NCBI GenBank assembly: GCA_038030265.1
Contig: CM075941.1
Location: 52,553,952-52,617,951 of the forward strand
DNA: 64,000 nucleotides
Source of the DNA: Corythucha ciliata
Taxonomy: Eukaryota; Arthropoda; Insecta; Hemiptera; Tingidae
Reading direction: 5' to 3'
Part shown: positions 55,930 to 64,000 of the stretch, piece by piece
Numbering within the stretch: the stretch's first letter is position 1
Layout: every line of letters begins with the position of its first letter
Made by a program: the position numbers and the translations under genes
The notes under the pieces: generated by a model
The model's database searches: none
What the model was told of the DNA's origin: nothing
The model's input: the letters and a program-made list of their open reading frames with translations, nothing else

Positions 55930-56290
55930 TTCACATTGGTTCATGAAAATACAATTTTGCGGAGCTGCTTCCCTATAAAAAAAAACACAAAAAATATCGC
56001 GGGGCCAGTTCCTAGAAAAACAAATTTTCGCGGAGTTGGCACATTGAATACCAATGTCGCCGGTCTATGGCACATGCACACGCTTAAAGGTAATTTCCCG
56101 GGTTTCTCTGCTTCAAAAAACCAAATTTAGCGATGTTGACCAATTCAAAATCGATTTCACCGGGTCGGTTCATTTTGAAGAGCAAATTTCACGTCGTAGG
56201 GGAGCGGGGGCGCGTCTGGCTTTTTCCAAAAAAACAAAATTTCGAGGGATTCATCCCCCGTTATAAATCGATTTTGCGAAACTCTCCCGC
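55930..56290. repeat. Degenerate short-period repeat, type B
   Basis: AAACAAATTTTCGCGGAGTTGG, GAGCAAATTTCACG and similar blocks every 35-40 bases, as in the other type B stretches. It separates the integrase fragment from the gag fragment. Confidence 0.5.
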
Positions 56291-56324
56291 CCAAAATAGT
56301 GTATTACGATCCAAGGGCGGTACG

Positions 56325-57070
56325 ATGCTCATTACGGTCGAGGGGACGCTGAACAGTTCCAAGCCCTACTCCAGGCATTCAACACCAGCCAACAAACAAT
56401 CCCTTACTCAAAAATTGCCTCGTTCAGCATCAAGTAGCGAAACCCCTCAGTTTCTCTCTGCCACTTTTCTTCCTCCATTCGAAAATTTCAATCCGTCGAA
56501 AGAGAATTTAAAATTATATCGGGCTCGATTTGAGAATTAACTGTCTATGAAAGGTGTTTTCAATGATAAAAAATTGTGCGGTCAAATGCTCGTCAATTCA
56601 ATCGGCTCCAGCCACTACCAGCTTTTGGTCTCCCTGGTTGCGCCACAGCAACCTAAGAGACTTGCCGTACGAAGAAATCTAGAAAACATTCGTGCCCGAA
56701 ACGCTACGTACTAGTCGCTCAACACAGGTTCTTGTCCCTCTGCCAAGTAACAGACAGTCAATCGCTGAATACGTCGCGCTTCTACGTCGAGATATTTCAG
56801 ATTGTGACTTCATATGCTCACAGGAGAAATGTCGATCAAGCATTGCCGATACTTTTTTTTTAAGGACACAACTCATCCGTGGCCTCCATACGCGAGCACC
56901 TGCTGTAATCCGAACAAGCCACGTTCGACGCGATAGTGACAAAAGCCTTAGCTCTTGAAGCTTCAAAACTGGACTGCCGAGAGTTATCGTCGCGTCAACC
57001 CGTTTCCACGGCACCCCTGGGCACCAATGAATAAAAAGTCGAACGGAAATCCGGCCGTCCTGCACGTGTC
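56325..57070 (+). pseudogene. Gypsy-type gag remnant
   Basis: Plus-strand coding for a retrotransposon gag: FLPPFENFNPSKENLKLY, after an in-frame stop LSMKGVFNDKKLCG and IGSSHYQLLVSLVAPQQP. A frameshift near 56690 leads to RQSIAEYVALLRRDISDCDF and FFLRTQLIRGLHTRAP. The order PFE...Y-RF, SxSxYxLL, ESIxEYVAxLR, FIRGL is that of insect gypsy gags. At least one stop and one frameshift. It lies downstream of an integrase piece, so gypsy order is not kept. Confidence 0.75.
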
Positions 57071-57219
57071 CAGTCTAATTCTCCAGTCAAAAAAAAAAAA
57101 AAGCTAATTTTTTAAAACAGAGGTTCAATACCTCACACCTCATCCCCTCCCTCCCCTCACAAGCCTCATACCTCATCTGTAATTCACACTAATTACAGAT
57201 AATCGACCTCTTTCACGAA

Positions 57220-57370
57220 TTTTTCATCCAGAAACAAAGCTGCCGTCGTTCACATCCGCAAGCCTCCGTCGCTACGCACGTTTTTACAAGACTTTGATTT
57301 CAAGGTCATCCACAAGAAGGCGGAAGAAGACGTTCACGTTGACTGTCTGTCCCGTTCCCACCGTCTCTGA
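57220..57370 (+). pseudogene. Gypsy RNase H end fragment
   Basis: Plus frame: KLPSFTSASLRRYARFLQDF then FKVIHKKAEEDVHVDCLSRS, matching the gypsy RNase H C-terminus (usually RLQRWAL...NVADALSR), ending at a stop near 57370. Isolated piece of about 45 codons. Confidence 0.7.
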
Positions 57371-57479
57371 CACTGACGTCTCAAGCGAAGCCATTCTAAG
57401 TCGTGAAGTCGAGACTCTTCAAGAACAGACAATCAACCAGATTACACTGAGAAAAAAAAGTAGTAAAAAACACTGAAAA

Positions 57480-57960
57480 TTAAGTGCTTTTCACCGACCT
57501 AAACGGTGCTGGGGGCACCAACTTTTTCCCGAGGTGAATTTCACCGAAGGCAAACGGTCAAGTGCGAACAGTGAATTTTACCATACATGGTAGTGAAATG
57601 AACTTCGAACTAATTCACTGTCCACACTGTGTGTGGATTCACTGTTTTCAGAGCTCCCTAAACGGAGATTTCACTGTTCTCTCAGGTCTTTTTACCTTTT
57701 TTTGTTTACCTTTTCCAAATGCATTATTCACCGTTTTCAAGCCCATCGCCGTAACGGTAATTTTCACTGTCTCAATTCTCAGCTCTTTTCACCTGTCGCT
57801 TTGCCATTCCAGCGTTATTATGCACTTGTCCTTCATTTATTTACACAATTGTCGTGAATTTGAGAATAGTTATGTTCACCTTCATCTCTGTTATCTTGTA
57901 GCCACGCTGAACCTCTGACGGTGGGAGGAGTACGTCTCATTAATTTTCACCTTGTGGATA
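57480..57960. repeat. Cluster of TTCACYG motifs
   Basis: TTCACTGT, TTCACCG or TTCACCT occurs more than ten times (with a few AGTGAA in the opposite sense) in about 480 bases, giving a T-rich plus strand without a maintained reading frame. Nature unknown; possibly subterminal repeats of a transposon. Confidence 0.45.
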
Positions 57961-58439
57961 GCGATAAACCAGAAAAAACCATCGTAGATGCATGTTACAC
58001 TTATTATCGTTTAGTATTGAGCTTAAGATGGGCTTTCTGGAAGAGGTAAACGACGAAGAAATCCTCGTCCTGCAGGTGCAGCGGGAGCATAACTGGAAGA
58101 AAAGCGAACACAACTGATCTAAAGGACCTGAAAATGAAAATGTACGAAAAATATTGCTAGAAGGTGTAATCAAACGTGAACACAATGATGAAGAAGTCAA
58201 TGCTTACCATAGACATGTGGTGATAGGACAGGCGTATAGTACAGGTCATGAACCATTTAGTCACTACTCTTTATGTTCTATTAAAGCCATGTATTTATGT
58301 TCCATTAACGACTATTCACAAAGCATGATTATGTATAACATTATTAAGAAATAACGCTCTAACTGTGAACGCACACCCAGCACTCCGAAACGGCTCACTC
58401 TTGAACAGGATACCGAACTAATCCCTTAAATACTTCCTT
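57961..58439. other. Intergenic stretch, nothing recognised
   Basis: Short open segments (for example EEVNDEEILVLQVQREHNW and EGVIKREHNDEEVNAYH) look coding-like but match no family I can name. Confidence 0.4.
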
Positions 58440-60975
58440 CCATCCTTCCTTCATCTTTGGCCCGGATACCGCAACAGAGTCGGTCCCATCGCTCAGCTCA
58501 ACCCGTTAGCCACGGCTGCTGGCCAGCCAGCCGTGCCCGAGAGAGACCACGCGGAGGTGGGTCTTTTGAGCTGAGGATGCTGGCTTCCACCATGGACCGA
58601 AACCGGACAGGGAAGAGAACCCTGCCCGGGTTGCCCGAGTAGGGAACCCTACTCAAGCATGGCCGGTCCCAGCCCTCTTCGCTCCAGCCAGGAGCGGGAG
58701 AAGGCCAGGAGGCGGCCATACGCCCGTCGGTCTCGGACAAGAGCCGAGTCTTCCGGTGGGCCTCCACTCCCCCATTTCGCCCGCCGCAGATCCCCGTGGA
58801 GGCTGCAGCGACGAAGCACATGGTCGGCGGTCTCCTCCTCGACACCACAAGGGCATGTTGGAGAGTCCCGCCGCCGGAAGAACCACAACTTGGCGTTAAA
58901 CGAGCCGTGTCCAGTCAGGATTTGCATGACAACGTGCTCAAGGATGAACCACTTGGCCGCTGCCAGTCTCGTCCGAACGTCGGGCACGAACCCGAATGTA
59001 CGCCTACCCGTTGAACTGTAAGTCCAACGCGCCTGCCAAGCCTCAACGACTAGGTCGTCAAGGAGGCGGAGGCCCCATGCGGCCCCCCACTCCTCGGCCA
59101 AGAGACCGAGGCGCTCTGCCCAATCTTCACGGCACCGTACCCAGTCCAAGTTTCCCTGAACCAGGTGGCGCCCGTAAACCCATGCATCGAGCAGGAGGTC
59201 CGCAGGAGGTATCCCCGCCAGCACCTGAAGCGCGTCGGAACTGACAGTCCGGTACGCCATGGTCACCCTTACCAAGGCCTGCCGCTGCAAGCTGAGGATC
59301 TTCGCCCTCTGAGCTTTCGTGGGCCAGTGCCACCACCACGTTGCACCGTACAGCAGGGTAGGTACGAATACCACCCTGAAGTAACGAGCTCGGCAGTGGA
59401 AGTTCGTGCCCCATACGTTTCCCCCCACCGACCTGAAGAGAGCAAAGGTCCTCTCTAGCTTCCCCGCAACCGCCTCTAGCTGCGGGGTCGCTGTCCTCCC
59501 CGGGTTAATCTCGACCCCTAGGTAGCGGCCCTGCCGTTCCCCCACAAGGCGTGATCCCCGATAGCGCACCACCAGGGGGCTACCCTGCGAGAGACGACCC
59601 CGCATTAGGACCATTTGGGTCTTCGGCACAGCGAGAGCCAGTTTGACCGCCCCGCACCATTCGTCCACGACCCGCAACCCCGACCGGCCTCGTCCCGGGA
59701 GCGCGCCGCGACAACAACCGCAAGGTCGTCCACGTACACCACTCCCTCGAAACCCTCCCCCTGCAAAAGCCACAAAAGGGCGGCAAAGAGAAGGTTCCAC
59801 AAAGCAGCCGAGAGAACCGACCCCTGCGGGCAACCTCCGGTGAGAGGTTCCCGCACCTCCTCACTACCGTAGCGGAGTCGCACCTCCCTCGACTCGAAGT
59901 ACGAGGCGATCACCCTAAAGATGTCGTTTGGGACACCAGCATCTCGCAGCGCAATCAAGACCCCCGGCCACGACACTGAGTCGAAGGCCCCCTGCACATC
60001 CAGCAGGACCGCCACCTTGTACTTCCCGTAGGGGGCATCGACGAGGGACTGCACCGCGTCCAGTGCCGCGTCCGTCGAGCCCCCTCTTACCCCCCCTAAA
60101 CTGGCGCGGATGGAGCGTCTCCTTGATGAAGGGCTCCAACCGGCCAAGGAGGAGCCGCTCCTGGACCTTGCTCTCGCAAGGCAGGAGGCTAATCGGCCTA
60201 TAGCTACCGGAAGACGCCGGGTCGCGGTCGGGCGACTTCAGAAGAAGTATCACCACAGCGACCCGCCATCTCACCGGGAAGTACCTCGCCACAAGACATC
60301 GATTGTAGAGCCCCAAAAAAGACTCCACCGCCGAGTCCGGGAGATGTTTAAGCATCTCAGGGCACACCCCGGTGAACCCCGGAGCCCTGCCCGACGCCAA
60401 CCTACCAAGGGCGTCCCGAAGCTCCTCCTCCGTGAAGAGCCCACTGCCTGCCGTTTGTGGGACCACTGCCGCTTCCGCTCTGGATTCGCGGTCCGCGGCA
60501 GAGTCCTCTCCGGGTTCGTCCCTCGGGAAGATACGTCGGATGAAGTTCCTCAGCGTATCCTCCACAGTCCCTCCACCACGCGACGCTTCCAGAAACGGGA
60601 GGACGCTCGGAGACCTGATCTTCCCCACGGCGACTCTGTAGGGAATGCCCCAAGGGTTCGCCGAGAGACCATCCTCAACGAACGTCCTCCACGCGGCCCG
60701 CCTGGACCGCCGAAGAGCCTTTTTTAGGTCCCCCCTCGCGAGCGCATAACGCTCGCCTGCAGCCTCGCGACCCGGGCTTCGAGTCCTTTGATAGGCCCGG
60801 CGCAGCCTACGAGCCCGCGAGGAAAGACCCGCAACCTCGGCATTCCACCTTGGAACTATCCCGCCACGTGATTGGAGAACACGCGGGACGGTATCGTCAG
60901 CGGAGCCCATGACGATGGCCTCCATCGCCTCCACGGCCTCGTCCACGAGCTCCAATCCCAACCCGCGTTTGTACA
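58440..60975 (-). mobile_element. R1-clade LINE, 5' truncated
   Basis: GC-rich block, clearly richer than its surroundings, encoding on the minus strand an RT and C-terminal domain of the R1 clade, with a 3' region down to about 58440. No endonuclease is present. The 5' junction near 60970 falls within P-element transposase coding. The base composition contrast supports a separate origin from the flank. Confidence 0.85.
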
Positions 60976-60985
60976 GTTGTAGCAA
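58649..60985 (-). pseudogene. R1-clade LINE reverse transcriptase, frameshifted
   Basis: Three overlapping frames. 60985-59915: helical linker, FTEEELRDALGRLASGRAPG, SGSYRPISLLPCESKVQERLL. 60147-59605: VAVLLDVQGAFDSVSWPGVL (motif A Asp), GGCPQGSVLSAALWNLL, VVYVDDLAVVV (YVDD). 59833-58649: thumb, ARYFRVVFVPTLLYGATWWW, then the C-terminal finger CPCGVEEETADHVLRRC and stop. This layout and wording fit R1/TRAS/Waldo-type LINEs, many of which are site-specific. Frameshifts near 60090 and 59700 inactivate it; the endonuclease domain is absent. Confidence 0.9.
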
Positions 60986-62174
60986 TTTTGTGACCGGCTT
61001 GCCCAGAAATATCTTCGCACATCCCTTTTAAATTGCCTGCTGTGTACGTCACTTGTGGCTTGTTATAAATTTCGTCGATCAGTAAATTGACATATTTGTC
61101 ACTATTGGGCAAGTGTTTTAATTTTTCAGCCAAGTAATATTCATGGCTTTCGTCAATTCCTCCGCCGTCAGTTCCTCATTGAATTTTCAGTTGATCTAAA
61201 TGACGAGGGCTAGGTATTGAGAGAACTGACGATTGGCGGGTTCTCTTATAAGCCCCTGGAAAAGAAATGCACAGGGAGCAAGACCACATCATTGTATCAG
61301 TAGTGTACCGCTTACGAGAGGAAAATATTAGTGACAGCTGGTCTCTACTAAATTTCATTCTGTCAAGCAAGTTGTCAGTCCGATCTGGTGATGACGCAAT
61401 AATATCGATGGCTTTGTCAATAAGAAGACATGCGTTTTCAATCAAACTTTCAGCGTGATCGACTTCGTTTCTTGGTGGTGTGTTATCCTCACTAAGAAAT
61501 AACAACAAATTTGCTAGTGTTGCCCAGCTATTACAAATATTTTTTTGAGTTGTTAGATTTTTGACCCTTGGGGTGTCGTTAATTACAATATTTTTTTTCG
61601 TCGCCACGAACGTCAAGTCTTGGTAAATTACTAACGAACTCTCAATCTGGGGACTATCTTGAAAAGATAGAAAAATAAAAAACAATTTTTCGCGTTCAGC
61701 AAAAGAAGTAAAAGGCTTCACAGTCAACTTTTTCGAGTAATTCATTTTTAAATCATCAAAATCCGAAATTATATCAAGATTTACAGCTTCTTGAACGGTT
61801 TCTAGTTGTCTAAGTTCGGTTTTTTTTCTTCGGTCGTCAGGATCAGTCCGTCTAATCGGCACGCTCCTGTTCAAGTAAGACGGCTGATTTAAACAAATAG
61901 AAGGAAAGGCATCTTCGGTCAACTTCAATTTTGTTCGGGGAACAGTTAAAACAGTTCCGTCAGACCTTGTCATAGAATCTGATCGAACTATGAACCTTTC
62001 GTCAAAGTGCCTGATACACACAACACTTCTAGCTACTGGCTCAAAATTATCGCGATTAATTGATCGAATCCATTTGTTCCGCATGGAAGGAACTTTAGGG
62101 AATTGGAAAACAGAAACTCTTTCCTTATTTTCATAGTTGCTGGTACAACATGGCACGCAGCAGCTAGAAGGCAT
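60970..62174 (-). pseudogene. THAP-domain P-element-like transposase, truncated by the R1-clade LINE
   Basis: The frame 62174-61176 starts MPSSCCVPCCTSNYENKE, a THAP finger (C-x(2-4)-C ... CIRHFDE) with an AFPSIC box. After a Ser/Lys linker come coiled-coil-like helices and the P-type stretch FSRDQLSLIFSSRKRY with FPGAYKRTRQSSVLSIPSPR. A frame break near 61176 leads to LKHLPNSDKYVNLLIDEIY, which carries the first catalytic Asp region of P-element/THAP9 transposases, then QVTYTAGNLKGMCED and KIATTVQ. There the R1-clade LINE begins. The rest of the catalytic domain was not found beyond the LINE. No TIRs recognised. Confidence 0.82.
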
Positions 62175-62560
62175 GTTTTTATTTTATTTTATTTTTTAAA
62201 TTGTATTTAATTTTGAACGGCACTCATGCAATAGTCACTGAAAGCGAATAAAAACGAAATATTAATCGAGGAGATGTTAACTTGTTAACTCGAACGAGTG
62301 GACGGGAGTAATAAATGAAATGGAACTGTGAAGGCAGCGGTGAACTATAGCCCGGCCAAAGACTAAAGAAATCGACGGTAGCGCTACTAGCGCCGATTAG
62401 TATGTACTTAAACCCCCACCAGTTTTTCGTGCAATCGAAATTTTCAGATATTTCTATCAGTGATATGAGTGTTTTTTTCGCCTCAACGGTTTTTTTGTCG
62501 TGATTAAAGTAAGTAGACATGAGATAATTAATGATTTTAATACTTTGAGAGACAAGATGT
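62175..62560. other. Spacer between divergent THAP and Tc1-like genes
   Basis: AT-rich; a GTAAGT donor near 62510 and an ATTTCAG acceptor before the ATG at 62578 suggest a 5' UTR intron for the downstream transposase. No separate gene. Confidence 0.45.
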
Positions 62561-62577
62561 TGTATTTGATTTCAGAA

Positions 62578-63790
62578 ATGAGTGAAAGACCGAAAAGAAG
62601 AACTTTAGGAAACCAAGCCATGCAAATCGTTTTCTCAGTTTTTCAGTATTTTACCCGGCAGAAGGTAGAGGAAGACCCTAAGCCCGACATCAACAGTTTG
62701 GTGGCTGAGGCGATCGGTGTTTCCCGGTCTTCTGTTTTCCGCATCGTGAAGGAAGCCGAACGATCGACCTCAGAGGGCTCGAGTACGAGTCGGTCACTTA
62801 TCACCACACCTACGAGGAAGAACATTCCACATAATAAGCGAGTCGAGTTCGATTCTTAAACTGACAGTGCCATTCGTTTTGAAGTTCGCAGTTTTATGCT
62901 GTTAAAAAGCAGTGCCCGTCAATTAGGCTTCTCCATAAGGAGTTACTAGAGCAAGGCGTTGTAGACTGCGGTAAGGAGTACATTCGGCAGCGCCTACATC
63001 ACCTGGGGTTTAGGTGGAAGAAGTGTCAATCCAATCGTAAAATTCTAATTGAGCGGCCAGAAATTGCAGCCCGTAGGGTCTCCTACCTGAGGGAGATAAA
63101 AAAACATCGAGAGGCCAACAAGAATATTGTCTTCCTGGATGAAACGTACGTACAAGAGGCCCACAACGTTACATCCTGATGGCAGTCGGAGGACGAATTG
63201 GGGGCTACTCATAAAATAGGTGAGCTGATGATTCTTCATTTCTTTAGCATGAAAATAGTTTCTCGTGATTTTATATTTCAGGCAAGGGCAATCGACTTAT
63301 TGTTGTTCATGGAGGTGGGGAGCAAGGCTTCGTTAGAGACGGTCTCCTGATTTTCAAATCCTCAAGTACTTCAGGGGACTATCACACGTCCATGAATGCT
63401 GAGAATTTCTCGAAATGGCTCAGTACGTGCTTCCTACCCAACGTGCCGGCAGGCAGTGTCATAGTCATGAACAACGCGAGTTATCATTGCCTCGAAAGAA
63501 ACAAAAAGCCGAATTCCGGCAGCCTTAAGCGCGTGATTGTCGAACAGCATGGCATCGAATTCTGCGAAACATCAACGAAAGCAGAACTTCTCGAACTCGT
63601 GAGAAGCGTTCCCATCGAGAAATCCTTCGTGGTGGATGACTTGATCCGATCTTTTGGTCACATACCTCTGCGTCTCCCTCCTTATATCACCCCGACTTAA
63701 ATCCGATTGAGTTGGTGTGGGGAGCCATCAAGAACGATCTTGCTCGAAATAGTGTTGGTACATAACTTAGGGAGAAAGAAATTGATTTGT
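62578..63790 (+). pseudogene. Tc1/mariner (IS630)-type transposase, broken
   Basis: The N-terminal helix-turn-helix part starts MSERPKRRTLGNQAM with VAEAIGVSRSSVFRIVKEAE. A stop in phase at about 62857 and a frameshift near 62905 precede GKEYIRQRLHHLGFRWKKC. The DDE domain has the first Asp in IVFLDETYV, and an intron 63220-63281 (62 bp, GTGAGC...TTTCAG) leads to GNRLIVVHGG. The second catalytic position reads VIVMNNASYH, where the family has MDNASYH, so Asp is replaced by Asn. The third position, HPDLNPIELVWGAIK, is only readable after another frameshift near 63690. Dead copy of a widespread arthropod family. Confidence 0.88.
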
Positions 63791-63889
63791 GCAATGATGA
63801 AACCGCCCCCCCCCCCTCCCTTGGTGGATGAACTGCTCTGGCTTTTCGACGTTGGTATTTGTCATGTAAATAAATTTATAATAAATTTT

Positions 63890-64000
63890 ATGTAATAAAG
63901 GTTCTGAAAGAGTGAAATTCAGTAAAAGAGGTTTTTGAAAGAGCAAAACCCACGAAATTTGGAGTTTGAACAAGCAAATTTCACGAAATTACGATTTTAA
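63890..64000. repeat. Degenerate short-period repeat, type B, running off the edge
   Basis: Units of about 33-36 bases: GAAAGAGCAAAACCCACG then GAACAAGCAAATTTCACG. Same style as 25620-26190 and 50190-50960. Confidence 0.45.

Noticed and set aside
58659..60727. Several plus-strand open frames rich in Pro, Arg and Ala
   Set aside because: They are antisense shadows of the GC-rich R1-clade RT, where few stop codons occur by chance.
1..64000. CRISPR arrays, rRNA genes, prokaryotic operons
   Set aside because: No regularly spaced identical repeats, no rRNA-like sequence, and all coding is eukaryotic TE or host type.

Overview
The window looks like an arthropod, probably insect, nuclear scaffold that is almost entirely transposable elements (TEs). 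The evidence is an AT-rich background, short GT-AG introns, an insect errantivirus/baculovirus-F type envelope gene, Pao/BEL, Copia, I-group, R1-clade, MULE, P, Tc1/mariner and ISL2EU elements, and one Ig-domain gene start of the Beaten-path type. Three runs of exactly 500 N (9926-10425, 27437-27936, 54982-55481) are scaffold gaps. No prokaryotic operon, CRISPR array or rRNA was seen. The species cannot be named from what I see.

Layout. 1-4462: Copia copies in a scrambled inverted arrangement. 5335-8399: decayed MULE with 128-bp terminal inverted repeats (TIRs). 8985-9925: small MITE, tRNA-like sequence, LINE RT scrap. 11364-19615: an ISL2EU-type DNA transposon with THAP/DDE transposase and a convergent SWIM-YqaJ gene; it carries a palindromic MITE inside its left TIR and an internally deleted mariner with 430-bp TIRs. 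20838-21395: hairpin MITE. 21529-24868: a transposon with roughly 34-bp TIRs whose gene is a DUF7869-like protein. 25620-26580: degenerate repeats and a hairpin MITE. 28354-30423: decayed Pao pol interrupted by a SINE with a 13-bp target duplication. 31005-33080: degenerate satellite-like repeat.

35006-48083: a 270-bp inverted repeat pair enclosing an unclassified transposase-like gene (35317-38263, minus) and two head-to-head LINEs, an I-group element (38826-44100, minus) and a second EN-RT element (44580-47527, plus). Removing the LINEs leaves a roughly 4.4-kb DNA transposon. 48766-49088: the only good host-gene candidate (signal-peptide exon plus start of an Ig exon). 50190-52829: degenerate repeats, tRNA-like sequence and a young MITE. 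52830-54650: errantivirus env remnant with a TATA box upstream. 55497-57370: scrambled gypsy integrase, gag and RNase H pieces. 58440-60975: GC-rich R1-clade LINE inserted in a THAP/P-element transposase (60970-62174). 62578-63790: broken Tc1/mariner transposase.

The genes do not act together in one pathway; the window is a stack of nested insertions. Most coding regions carry frameshifts or stops. The best preserved are the YqaJ gene, the I-group ORF2 (open, but missing the middle of its RT) and the Ig exon pair. Best candidates for something undescribed are the split transposon at 35006-48083, the DUF7869 transposon at 21529-24868, and two dispersed families of degenerate short repeats.
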